Assembly (NCBI GenBank): GCA_027924585.1
Contig: BSBM01000092.1
Location: forward strand, 11,655,501-11,719,500
Reading direction: 5' to 3'
Length of the DNA: 64,000 nt
Source: Larix kaempferi
Lineage: Eukaryota; Streptophyta; Pinopsida; Pinales; Pinaceae
The notes beneath the pieces were generated by a model that was not told the origin of the DNA, did no database searches, and saw only the letters and a list, made by a program, of their open reading frames with translations. The position numbers and the translations under genes were made by a program. Shown here piece by piece: positions 11,831 through 23,186 of this stretch (position 1 is the stretch's first letter; the number at the start of each line of letters is the position of its first letter).

Positions 11831-14300
11831 AAAGCAAAGGATGGGACTGTTGTTCTTGAAAACTCCTTTGTTATTTCTTGAATCCTCAGCAGTCTCCAAA
11901 GTTTTTATCAGTTATGATACTTAGTTTGGTATCTGTTTCTTAAGGGAGAAGTCCAATGACTCCAATCTACAATTTTGCGAACCTTTCATCAGCCTGTTTT
12001 TATTTATTTTCATGAACAGCAAGGATGCTTTATGTGCTTTTATGAGGGCAGAAAATCACAGTTTTTTTGGTAATATTTTGACACCATTCCTAGATAGGTA
12101 TGATTCTTTTTTTATATGTACTGTATGACCTCTGAAGTTCAGTGCAAAGGCTTCCAAGGAGAAGCTTACAGGACCATTTCTTGTGAAACTCAACAGAGAT
12201 TATATCCATTGGTTATCTCATAATACTAGGTGCAAATACAAAATGTATTTCTTTTGAACTCAAATAGAATTACGATTATTTTTCTGAAGCAAAAAAAACA
12301 AGCTAGGGCTTCTTAAATCTTCTTTCTGTTTTTATTTCCTCTTTTCAGTGGATTGAGTTTATGATCTGCCTCAATAACTTATTTTAATTTACTTAGAAAG
12401 CTCTACCATTCCCAAGAGGCCGAGTAAACAGAAAAAAAATATGCAGATGTACTTCAAATGTGGAATTTATGGATCCAGAAACATTCTCCAGAAAGTTTCT
12501 GGAGTTTCCTTGGAAGTTTCGGTGAAATTCCAGTTTCTCAAACTTTCCAGTAAAGGAAATGGCAGTGGTGATGAGGGAAGTTTCAGGTAACTTGAAAAAA
12601 CAGTGCAAAGATTTTCACAGTTATGAATTCTCATGGTATCCATGATTTGGTGTAACCCTGCATTGAACTTTTCTTGCATGGGTGATGCAGCTCCCTCAAA
12701 ATGTCAGGTTCCAAAAGCTTCGACATGTGGCGGAACCGAAGCACTGATAGCATGCCATGCAAAACAATTTTACATCTGTATGAATTTTATAGTAATGCAT
12801 CTTTTGGGAAATGATACCTTACCATCAAAGTTGCCGGGTTCAAGAAGGGGCAAGGTTTTGGAAAAGTTTGGGATTTCAAAAAAAGTTTGAAAGGTTTGAA
12901 AATATGGAGCAAATGAATTATAGTTATTAGATAGACATTCGAACAATTGCACAAAAATACACATACACAAAGCTGGGTTTTTTTTCATATCAATTTTTCC
13001 TGGCTTTTTTCTTGCAATTTTAAAAGAAAGGTGACCGGGCAGGTTAGGTAAGTCTGAAAGGTTCAGTGTCCGGACGGACCTGGTTACTGTAGTCTGTGAT
13101 AACACTATTGCACCTATACAATAGGATATAATGTTTGTACCCGCCATAGACAGTTAAATTACTTAAGTGACCAAGTTATGGCAATTGTGACGAGGTTATT
13201 ATAATTTATAGCTTGGGGTCACCAGTCAGATTTAACATTTATAGCAGCAATCCGAAGTTATGCTTACAACGTAGCAGTATCTTAACATATAATATATTTG
13301 ATATTTCAAAACGAAACAATGAAAAGCCAATACACTCAAGCGGTTCCCACGAAGTCCGAGATCGGCGTTCGATACGCATATCCAGCGATAAACCGCTTGG
13401 ATTTCAAACATTCACAGATGCGTGAGTTGTTGAGCATTCTATAGATTTCAGTTTTAATCCCCTAGTCGCTTCAACTACAACCTTGGATTGAGCCAGTGGA
13501 GCCAGTTCACTACATTCTATAGACCAAATTACAAGCACCAACATAACTATTCATCCTCTTTCACATTGAACTGGGAGAATTTTAACACTGTTGCTTTTAA
13601 ATAAGGATGGATGTGGGTATTACCAAATAGCATAAATGCACATACAAACTGGATTATATCCGTATCAAAGTACCCTCAAATCTTGACCAATAAATATGCC
13701 AGTGCCCAATCTAAGCCCTCATCCAACTAAACCATGCCGTTAAACCCGTATTGGCCAAAACCTAACTGGACAGAAGACAGTGTAAGATGTTTATATTTAA
13801 CATACCAAATGGTCAGATTGGCGAGGATCTACGTCCATCCCAGACACTAATTTGCCGGTCCAGTAAAACACAATTAGCCACTATAAGCCCAAAATTCTCT
13901 CGGCATTAACGAATTACCAAATTGACCTGAAACAAAAGTGGAAAAAATACGAAAAAGAAACAAGTTTACTCGTTTTCCATGAATGAATGGCATGAATTTG
14001 TACAGTAACAGAATTTCTGAGGTCTACAAGTGTGTTTAATACCTTATTGCTCTGCATGACTGGTGTTGATAAGAACGATCACGGGATTCGACCTCTTCAA
14101 CGCCTGCTATTTTTTCGTTAAAAAACGACTTCACTTTCTCATCTCTACGCAGATCACACAAGCAGTTTCGATCTTAACAAAAATAATACATTGACTTTTT
14201 TTTTATCGCACATATTTGTCATACATTTGATAGGATCCTGCGTAACCCGGCTAAAGCCGGTTGTTGAAAGTTTTGCCAGCGTAAAAGGCTTTCTCATGAT
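11831..14300. other. No recognisable gene; possible LINE 3'-UTR at the start
   Basis: About 2.5 kb without a supportable coding region. The frames at 12393-13147 and 13213-13425 are short, overlap on both strands and carry no motif. A small perfect inverted repeat, CCGGCTAAAGCCGG, lies at 14247-14260. Repeat content looks lower than elsewhere, but no splice-supported exon could be recognised. Confidence 0.4.
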
Positions 14301-14443
14301 TTAAAATGGAAAAAAGAAAAACAAAACAGAAGGGGATCATTTTGCGGTCACGTGGAGTCTAATGTGGCAAGTTAAAATGGAAAAAATAAAAACAAAACAG
14401 AAGGGGATCATTTTGCGGTCACATGGAGTCTAATGTGGCAAGA
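14301..14443. repeat. 71-bp tandem duplication, two copies
   Basis: Two consecutive units start TTAAAATGGAAAAA (14301 and 14372) and share ACAAAACAGAAGGGGATCAT, TTTTGCGGTCAC and TGGAGTCTAATGTGGCAAG. They differ at only a few bases, which marks a fairly recent duplication. Confidence 0.9.
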
Positions 14444-14490
14444 TAAAATATGTAGGATTTTGGAAGAATACTAATTTTAACCTTTTTAAA

Positions 14491-14517
14491 ATTATATATA
14501 TATATATATATATATAT
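14491..14517. repeat. (TA)n microsatellite
   Basis: An alternating TA run of about 26 bases directly downstream of the 71-bp duplication. Confidence 0.85.
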
Positions 14518-14969
14518 TTTGTTAATAAACCCACATATCTATTATAATTAATAGAGAAATATGAAAGTTTGTTTTCAGTTGCAGACTTTCCAATTGATAT
14601 AATTGCATCTTTTTCTTTACGTTGATATTCATGTTTAATGGTTGCTTTCGTTGTATATGTTGCACCAACTCAATGTATATAGTAGCTAGACATCAAAAGT
14701 TAAATAATCCTACAATGTACAAAGTGGTTAGAGATATTTTTTTTGTTAATTGGGTTTGTTTGTAGGATGGAGTGTTATCCTCTCTACTTAGTGTATATTT
14801 TGTAAGTGATATGTTGAGCTCCTAATTATTGTGTGGAGGGGTTCCATTGTCCCACAAACAAGAGTGTCTCATACACCAATTTGGTGTCTTACTTAGTTGT
14901 GACCTTAAAAATAGATTATTATTATTATTAATTATTATATTGTTGTATTGGCTTTGAACCCTGTTGTGA

Positions 14970-15375
14970 TTGTCATCTTTAACATATCCTTCGATTGGGA
15001 TTTTGTGACGCGTTAATATCATTGTTAAGTGTGTAGGTCATCTTTGGTGTATCCTTATGTCGGGATTTCGTTTCATATTAATATTGTTATTTTGGTTTTG
15101 CGTTAGCGTGTGTGATAATATTATTGTTCGGTGTGTCCACTTGTTATGTGCATGAGTCATCTTTGGTATATTCTTATGTTGGGATTCATTTCCATGTCAA
15201 TACTCATATTTTAGATTATGTGTGTATCAATATCATTGTTCAGTGTGTGCATCTGTTAAATGTGTGGGTTGTCTTTGGTGTATCCTTATGTTGGGAGTTT
15301 GTTCCATATTAATACTCATCTTCTAAATTGTGTGTGTTAATATCATTGTCCAGTGTGTGCATGTTCTAAATAATC
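14970..15375. repeat. Diverged ~115-bp tandem array, about 3.5 units
   Basis: The phrase TCATCTTTGGTGTATCCTTA recurs in diverged form at 15038, 15157 and 15270, with a weaker start at 14970. Each copy is followed by TGTTGGGATT or a variant, then CATATTAATA and GTGTTAATATCATTGT. Spacing is 119 and 113 bases. The short hydrophobic reading frame over it (15112-15312) is a product of the repeat. Confidence 0.8.
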
Positions 15376-15780
15376 CCACATACATAACAATTGGAAATGG
15401 TTTATAAGGCATTCTTTGTATCAAAAGATGAATAACAAACAAATAAAATTGGTTTGTATGGCATTATCTACATCAAAAGTTTTGTCATGTGAAAGTTGAC
15501 TTTTGTGTGCAAGTTGCCCCGGGATCGATGTGATAGCATTCTCATTCACATTATTCCTAACATCAACAACATTTTCAATGGTATGTTTTATGGCAACCTT
15601 TAGCTTGTGGTTAGTATATGTTGTTACAAGCTATCTTGTTTCAATGAGATATTTTTATGTTGGGATTTTCTTCCACTTTTGTTGGACATGTGTTGTACTC
15701 TTTGCATATATACTTAGTGTCATCCCAGCACAAGGGGGGTATAGGGGGGTTATCACTCCCTTGAATGGGGGGGCTCAGGA

Positions 15781-16741
15781 TGTCACATACCTAGTGACCT
15801 CACGGTGACTCTAAAGTCATGGGTTATGGAATCTGCTAGCTAAATTTGCCTCTAATATGTAATTTTGTTCTTCTAATGATTTCAATTATACATTTACAAC
15901 AAAATAATCATGTGTATAATTACTCATAAAACATATATGAAAGCTCTACCAACTATTTCCATAAGAATTCATTTACATAGCCATTATTTCGGTTCCATAA
16001 TCCATATGATGGCAGTGCATAATACAATCAGAAATAAATACTATACATTTATTCACATAATGAACTTATATGAAATATGGCCAACTGACTGCAAACCAAG
16101 GATGTTCCTCCCAGTCGTAGGCTTTGTCAAGCCATATATTTCTTTGACAGAGCCACCCTTGAGCTAGGGATACCCATCCACGAGAAGGTACCGAGTTTCT
16201 ACTACAGCTACCTAATCCTCTATTCTCGGTCTGGCTTCAATTCCCCCATTTTTTGTGATGGTGGTACAGCCACGAGTGGTATAGGTCTGACAACAACGAA
16301 GGATTAGACATGGAAGAATGATGGAACAATGGTCTCTAGCCAAAAGAGGTGTCTCTAACCTGAAGGAATGATCCATGATGGGATAGCTCTCTCTTTTTAT
16401 ATGCATGGGTGAGACTAGCCAAGTGGCACCAAGGTTGATAGAAACAAGCCACTTGGCATCCAGGAAGTTGGACACTTTTCCCCCCTTTTTCTAAGGCAAG
16501 TTGGACAAGTGGCATACTTGAGATTGGGACATCTTTTTCCCCTCCAATTTTGGGCTTAGGATGATCACTCTCCCCCTTGTGGAAGGATAGCCCCCCATCT
16601 CTTCTTCGTCCTTCTTGGTTTGCAGTAGTCATGTGTTATATTAAATATAAAATGTACATAATTACATCACTCATGTTGGGCTTCTAGCCATATCATCCAT
16701 ATTTACATAATTACATTTTAGGGTAAAAATAGGGTGTTACA
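15781..16741 (-). repeat. Solo LTR, 961 bp, with perfect TSD
   Basis: The plus strand begins TGTCACATAC and ends GGGTGTTACA. Read on the minus strand it is TGTAACACCC...GTATGTGACA, the same style of ends as the chromovirus LTRs at 36582 and 44172. The five bases before it (15776-15780) and after it (16742-16746) are both CAGGA, a target-site duplication. With a TSD on both sides and no internal region this is a solo LTR left by LTR-LTR recombination. Orientation is inferred from the TGTAACACCC start. Reading frames inside it are not genes. Confidence 0.88.
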
Positions 16742-16746
16742 CAGGA

Positions 16747-17109
16747 GACCAATGCCCCCCTTCAAAGAAAATTTTGGGTTTGTTTTTTGTTCATTTTGTG
16801 GTTTTTCAGCCAATGGTTTTTTTACCCATTATAAACTAATCATGGTTAAGGAAATAGTGTTGTAATCTAATCTAGGTTATTGGATTAGGGTTTTGGATAT
16901 TGTGGAGTACATAAATATTGTATTGTTAGTGGTGAAGTTAATACAATGGGATTGAGAGAAGTGTGGCTCTCAGTTAGGATAGTTTTGTTGTTAAGGGTTT
17001 CTATGGTAAATTTTGTCAATGCTATGTAGATGTACCATATTCTTAAGTTTTGGATTATCCTACTATTGTTTTCCTTGCACGAGGTTATCAGACTCATCAT
17101 TTGGTTTCA
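16747..17109 (+). repeat. Probable 5' LTR end and PBS of the downstream copia relic
   Basis: Between the solo LTR and the copia gag lies a stretch with TACATAAATATTGTATTG (promoter or polyadenylation-like) near 16911. It ends near 17097, where TTTGGTTTCAAAGCAAGG follows, a degenerate version of the TGGTATCAGAGC primer-binding site for initiator tRNA-Met. The left LTR boundary is uncertain and no matching 3' LTR was found. Confidence 0.45.
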
Positions 17110-17269
17110 AAGCAAGGTTATTGGTTTTGGGGGAATGCCTTTGTTTGTTGTGGTTCAACTCATTTTGTGAAAGCAAGAGTATCTTGGGTTTGCAATAAAC
17201 TTGTTCTTGAGTGGGAGCTTTGCACAATGAATCTTGTGTAAAGAAAGATGGTGAATGGTTCAAGAATAG

Positions 17270-19091
17270 AATTAGAGAATTTTAATGGACAAATTTCGAG
17301 TTATGGAAGCTAATGATGGGAGACCTTCTTGTAGATAGAGAATAGTGGGTTGTTGTGGATCCCAAGTACAAAACTTACTAATATGTCAAAAGAAGATTGG
17401 GAAAAGTTGGAAAGAAATGTGAGATGTATGATTTGACTCTAACTCTCAAATTTGGTGTTTTAAAATGTCTATAGCGAAGATGATGCAAATGAGTTGTGGG
17501 ATAAGTTAGGGAATTTGTATCAGTCATAATCCTTGGTAAACAAGTTTTTCCTTTAAAATAAGTTGTATCATCTTAGGATGGCTAATGGTGACTCTATGAC
17601 GAAACATTTAAATTCCTTTAATAATCTGGTAAGTCAACTTGACTTGTTGATATTAAGATTCAGAAAGAAGATAATGTATTACCTTGTTATGTTCTTTTCC
17701 AAACTATTGGGACAATCTAGTTGTAGTAATTGGTAGTACTATCTAAGATACATTAAAGTTTGAGGATGTAGTTGCATCGTTGTTATTAGAGGAAACAAGG
17801 AAAAAATCAATGGAGGGTGTGGCCAATAATGCTGTATATGTAAGAAGTCATCTCCAGGAGAGGAAAAGTAAGTCTTCGAGGGGAAAATATAAATCTAGAG
17901 GTAGATCTAAATCTCCAAGACAATCTACAAGGAAATGTTGGAAATGTGGTAAAGTTGGGCATTATAAGAAAGATTGTAGATCTAAGAATGTTGATAAAGG
18001 TAAGGGATATAATGATGCCCCTTCCATGGAAATGAAAGCCTCCACATAAGGAGGTGATGTTTACTTACCATATACAAGTACACATTTAGATCACAAGGTA
18101 TGGTTGATTGACTCAAGTGCTTTATGTCATGTGACCCCTTACAAGGAGTGGTTTTGTCAATATAAAAAGTACAATGGAGATGATGTTTTCCTAGGAGTTG
18201 ACTCAACCACCAATATCATAGGATGTGGAAGGGTCAAGCTATTGCTCAAACTTCCATGGGGTGGAAAATCACTGGCAAATTCTATATTTTTCTAGAGACT
18301 TGATATCTGTAAGAAAGATATGTGATGTAGGCATACGTACTCTATTTGAAAAAGAAACATGCAATGGTGTTGATTAGGATGGTTCAGATTGGAACTATAT
18401 ACAACTTGTTGGGAAGCAATATTAATGATGGGTGTAACAATTATATTGTTATTGGGGGTACCAAAGAAGAAGACATGACCCCTACTACCCTTTCAGAGAA
18501 GACAACGTTATCACATCAAAGACCGGGACATGTTGTGGAGAAAGGTCTTTGAGCATTACAAGGTAGAGGTATGGTTGAAGGTATGCTCAATTACTCATTA
18601 TATTTTGATTTATATGAACATTGTATATATTGAGTAAGATTCCCATCTAATGCAACAAGAGCAACCTGAACCTTGGAGTTGATACACAATCATGTGTTTG
18701 GACCTATGCATGTTCCATCACTAGGAAAATATGTGCACTATGTTTCATCCATAGATGATTTTTATAGGAACACATGGATTTATTTCTTCTAAAATAAATT
18801 AGAGGTTTTAAATCAATTTAAAGCTTTTAAGGACCTCATAAAAAACCAAACAAAAGAGAAAATAAAGGCGTTGAGGACAAATAATGGAGGGGAGTTTTGT
18901 AGAAATCAGCTCAAGGCATTTTGCAAGGAGTGTGAAATATAAAGGCAAAAGACAACTCCACACACACCTTGACACAATGGAGTCACAAAAAGAATGAGCA
19001 ATAACTTGATGGAAAAGGCAAGAAGTATGTTTAGTGGTGTAAGGTTATCATAAGAATACTAGGAAGAGGCAGTGAATACTAGGTCAAGATG
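17270..19091 (+). pseudogene. Ty1/copia gag-protease-integrase relic
   Basis: The 5' part of a copia polyprotein. A gag (UBN2-like) segment from about 17276 is broken by stops and shifts. The CCHC zinc knuckle CWKCGKVGHYKKDC is intact at 17936-17977, preceded by an Arg/Lys/Ser-rich stretch. Protease follows near 18100, where the active-site DSGAS reads DSSAL (Gly to Ser), so it should be dead. A GAG-pre-integrase remnant lies at about 18340-18620, and the integrase core at about 18690-19080 with first Asp lost from the usual position, D-D-F near 18750, a T-N-N-G-G-E-F remnant (Asp changed to Asn) and HNGVTKRM (Glu changed to Lys). RT and RNase H are missing, because the relic stops at 19091 where a new LTR begins. 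Confidence 0.87.
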
Positions 19092-19228
19092 TGTAGTGAT
19101 CCCTAACCCCATAGTATATTTCCATATTCTTGTGTTCATTCTTATGTGGATGTATTTATGTTTATTTATGAAGTTTAATGGTTCTCTATGGCGTTTGCGA
19201 TTCAATTTTTGGGTTAAGGATCACTACA
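19092..19228 (+). repeat. Short LTR (137 bp) with long inverted ends, followed by a PBS
   Basis: It begins TGTAGTGATCC and ends GGATCACTACA, a perfect 11-bp inverted repeat that extends to 18 bp with one mismatch (TAACCC next to GGGTTA). Immediately after it (19229) comes TGTGGTATTAGAGCTC, close to the initiator tRNA-Met primer-binding site. That combination fits a 5' LTR of TRIM-like size. Alternatively the true LTR runs on to 20013, where a better PBS is found. It truncates the copia relic to its left. No second copy was found in the window. Confidence 0.55.
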
Positions 19229-20014
19229 TGTGGTATTAGAGCTCTTTCCTGGGCCAAAAAAGTGGAAGATATTTTTTTGTTTATTTCTTTTTTTTTTGGT
19301 AGATTTTGGAGGGGGGAAAGAGGATGGTGGCATTGAACTTGATTTTTTATTTTTTTGTGTGGAATCTAAAGAAACTAGTTGCAAATCTGATCGAGCTGGA
19401 TATCGATGGCCACCCACCTAGTTCACTAGCTCAAAGATACAATTTTCCAGCTTGGTAGTTTTTTTTTACAGTTTTTTCAGGTCCTAATCTCCCAGGGCCA
19501 TTTTGAGGCCCTAAACAATGTTTTTTTGGCATGATAGTGCCCAAATGATCATGTAAGGCATGTATGGGCCGACAACACAGAGTCCTTCTCGGCCATACCT
19601 TTTCTGGAAGGTTACCAAGCGCCCCAAACGAAGATCGTATGCAAAAGTCGCACCCCTAGGAAGTTGACGTATCACTAACCACATCGGGGCCCACAAACCT
19701 TTTGGCATTTCATCTCTCGGGGTTAGGGTTTTTATGTTTAGGGTTTTCTCATTGATGCTTTATGTTAAAAATGCCTTTATGGCCTCATTGTAACTCAGTT
19801 CTTGCAGATGAGCATAGTCGAAGTGTCTAGTTTTAGAGATAAGCTACCACCATCTAGAGCTACTTGTATTGCTTTGCAGTTTACAATGTGTTTCCCTTCC
19901 AGTCATTAATAGAATTTGGGTTTTATTGTACTACTATGTTTTTCTACAAAATATTTGTGTGTGTTTCTGTTTTATTCATTGCCTTCATTTCATTCTCCAA
20001 ATAATCCAGATCAA
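19229..20014 (+). other. Non-coding internal or leader sequence between two primer-binding sites
   Basis: Nearly 800 bases without coding motifs. It opens with a degenerate PBS and ends one base before a good PBS at 20015. The last 230 bases (T-rich, ending CCAGATCA) look like R-U5 of an LTR, so a gypsy 5' LTR probably ends at 20013. Its start could not be fixed. Confidence 0.45.
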
Positions 20015-20026
20015 TGGTATCAGAGC
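20015..20026 (+). other. Primer-binding site for initiator tRNA-Met
   Basis: TGGTATCAGAGC is the usual plant LTR-retrotransposon primer-binding site, complementary to the 3' end of tRNA-iMet. It sits just after a CA end at 20013 and upstream of a gypsy gag, so minus-strand cDNA synthesis of that element would start here. Confidence 0.75.
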
Positions 20027-20039
20027 AATCTGCTCTTGT

Positions 20040-21160
20040 TGTTTCTTTGTGCATGTCCCCAATGAGATCTAAATATCGAGAGTTGGGTCTCAAACTAGTT
20101 GAGCTTGGGGAAAACCACCCTCATCAACCCAAGCATCCTCACATGGTAGGAGAAGAAAATAGAGATGATGAAGCAGGAGATCCTATTAAGTTGTTGCTCG
20201 AGGAAGCTCTCGTGTGATAGAGGAATAAGATGATGGATAATTTTTCCCAGATCCTTCGACGGTTGCTGACGGCGAAGGATGCACCTTCAACGAGCAGCTG
20301 TTTCAGAGGTGTGACTCCCTTCAAGGTATAAGTTAACTTTGGAATTCCCTTATTTGAAGGCCAGATAGATGCAGATGCTTTGGAGAAATGGTTAAATTTG
20401 TTAGAGGGTTACTTCTATGTTCAATTGTTTTTCAACAACGAAAAGATCACCTTCACGCTCCTTAAGAACCTCCCCCATATCAAAGACTAGTGGGATGGTT
20501 ACTATGAGAGGCATGCAAGGGATGAGTTTGAAATATACAAGACAAAACCCACTTGGGCAACTTTTATCGATGTCATCAAGGAGGAATTCTACCCCGTCGG
20601 AAACTATGATGACTAGTACACAAGGTGGATGACTTTGTGCCAGGAGAGAGACTAAATAGTGTCGAAGTTTACCAATGTATTCCATACCTTGTGCTCAAAA
20701 TTAGGTATTAGAGACTCTAAACGACAGTTGGTCATAAAGTACTGAAATGGCCTGGACAGGTACATTCAAACAGAGATGGATTTCCTAGACATCTCCTCAC
20801 TAGGAGTTGCTTATCATTACGTTATGAAGATCAAGCAAAAGTTTGAACAAAATAATAAGGGGGAGTTTGGGTTTGCAAATAAACAACGGTAGAAGCTTGG
20901 CAAAGGTGGCCCTAACTCACAAAACAAAGGACAGAGAAAGGACGGCAAAAATCATGACAACTAGCCCAAGCCGCAAGAAAAGAAGGGTAATGGGAAATAG
21001 AAGAAGGATACCGACAAGTGGTGTGAATTCCACAAAATCCCCTGGTGCATCACTAATGAATGCCCTTCACATTCCTACCTTCCTAAAACTACATACTTTA
21101 TAAAAGTGAAATTTCAAATTGTGAAAAATCCATTGAAGAGGAAATAGGTGGAATCCTTGA
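20040..21160 (+). pseudogene. Ty3/gypsy gag relic
   Basis: A gag-type (Retrotrans_gag) capsid region with several stops but a recoverable frame. LFEGQ..ALEKWLNLLEGYF at about 20345-20420 is the family's start, followed by a KEEFYP segment near 20580, an F-T-N-V-F-H-x-L segment near 20670 and a basic linker. It ends in a modified zinc-binding segment W-C-E-F-H...W-C-x-x-x-E-C near 21020-21065, the WCxxH type seen in some plant gypsy gags. Protease and everything after it are lost near 21160. The PBS at 20015 belongs with this gag. In life it would form the particle that packages element RNA. Confidence 0.8.
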
Positions 21161-22469
21161 AGTGACAATAACGCCACTCCTATCTCAGATTGACATCACC
21201 CAAAGGAAATCAATGTCAACAAGGATATTGGCCTTCTACCTGTGCTTGTATTTTGGGTGGCCTTCACAACTCAGTTCCTATGTCACTACGATTCCATTTG
21301 ATTGAATCTAACAATCTAACCACCTCTGTATCCATTGTATTCAAGTTGTCATTCAATGTATTGGAACACTTCTAGATATCCATCAATTCCTTGTGTGAAC
21401 ATAACATTGAACTAGGACAAATATCCTCTGCATCACCATAGTTGACAACATCAAGCTCTTGCTCCATTGTGGTTAAACTTAACTTCCCCTACCTAGTGAA
21501 AGCTCCTCCCTTTTGATGCAAAAACCCTAGTCCACACCCATACCTTCAAATGTAGACCCCCCCCATTTCTTATTGAAATTATTTCAAGTTGGAAGCAAAG
21601 CTCTTTTAATTTCAAGTATAGATGCAACCAACTTTATTGTATCCATTTTTAATTTAGAGAATTTTCACATAACACGAGCACCCACAAACACATATTGTAA
21701 AATATAGATTGGTTGTTATTCTTTGGTTTATGATCCCTACATCGATATCAAATAATGAGAGGTTGTAGCAACACAGGGCCATTTGATTCTTCCAAGTGTA
21801 AAATTTACAATCTAATATAAATTATTAAATATTGGTTTAATGAATATCACCAACTTATGACCCCTACTCAAACATTATTTCATGGGAGGATGTAAGGAAC
21901 ATGGGGATTATTGAATCCCTTAAACAACACTAACATTAGATTAGAGTTTAGGGCCATGGTTCTAGGTGTGGACAATAAATTGTACAATAACACCCAAAAA
22001 ATGAAACTATAGGTTTTCTAATGAGTGAAAAAGTCCCTTGCAATATTTGTATGGTCAAGAAGGTGCCAATCTCTTGCTAGAAAAGAGGTTATACAAGCAG
22101 AGGGGAAACCATGTGGAGTGAGAATAACCTTCTCACATTGTGGGATGGACTCAAATTCTCACTTAGCATTCATGGCTTGCTAGAAACCCATTGACTTGTA
22201 AGACCTTTCTTAAGGAGATCTAGCCGTGTTCCTGATAGAAGTCAGCATTGAGTGCAATCTCTAATATAAGTAATTTGTTAGCACCCAAAATGACCCCCTA
22301 GGTTGTGGGAGAGGGAAAACTAGGGTAACAACAAAACCACTTTAGACTTGTGCTACTGACCCAACACAGTCAGAGAGGGATCTCTCAATATTTCATAGAG
22401 GACTCAAAGTAAAACAAGTATGAACATACAAACTCTCTTATCACTCAAGATATTCATTCAAAGCATGCA
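21161..22469. other. No gene or repeat recognised
   Basis: About 1.3 kb of AT-rich sequence after the truncated gag. The short frame at 21190-21375 has no motif. It may be further decayed retroelement sequence, but nothing supports a name. Confidence 0.4.
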
Positions 22470-23180
22470 TAGAAGGTCAGATTTCTGTTGGAACAGTTTG
22501 TTTAAAAGTGTTGGCGGGATAATCATAAGGAAAAACATTGGGCGATGGAGTCAAGACGTTACACATAAATTGAATAGCAGTACCACAATGCGGACTATTA
22601 AAACAGAGGCAAGGTAGCCACCCTCTTGATGTTGTAATGCTATTTTCTGGTGGTAAAAGAAGAAAGTAAGAACATACCATTGATACGAGCATCCAACAAA
22701 GATGAATTCGATATCAACTTTAGTAGGAATATTGAGTGAACACCTGAGATAATAACCAGAGCTTGTTTCCAATAATTCTAAGCTATTATACATTGATCTC
22801 AGATATGAAAGGGAAAACATAATGTAAATGTATAACAGGAAGTACGAGCACATAGAGAAGAAAGAAAAAACAGACTACAAGTAAAGCAACACATGAATCT
22901 CTGCAAAACGGTCTGCCATAGGCACTACACATTGTATTAATGTGAAAGTCTCAAAATAAAGCTTGATTCCCAAGCCTTAGCCAAAATGATTTTCAAACCC
23001 TTTGCTCTTCTATTACATTGATATTTATAGGCCTTTAGCCTCGAATTAGTCACCAGGAAAACAGTTAAAACTATGTTTCCACCTTGACAGCTTCAAAATT
23101 TGGAATCATTACATACGTGTCAATCTCAAAACAGATTGATTAAGATGGGAAATGGGAACAGTACGAGCGGGGCGCCACCT
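22470..23180 (-). repeat. LTR-like tail of the minus-strand relic (boundaries uncertain)
   Basis: It lies directly downstream (minus strand) of the coding relic at 23187-24240. A clear TATA-type box, CCTATAAATATC on the minus strand at 23020-23031, is followed by about 100 bases of leader-like sequence and then T-rich sequence, the layout of U3-R-U5 in an LTR. Minus-strand ATCAATGGTATG near 22675 is a weak PBS-like match. TG...CA boundaries and a matching second LTR could not be identified. Confidence 0.35.
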
Positions 23181-23186
23181 TACTCC

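Noticed and set aside
15112-15312. 66-codon hydrophobic, Val-rich frame
   Set aside because: It spans the 115-bp tandem array; the repeat explains it.
19092-19228. MITE interpretation of the 18-bp inverted ends
   Set aside because: The TG...CA ends and the tRNA-iMet-like site directly after favour an LTR, and the flanks do not form a target duplication.
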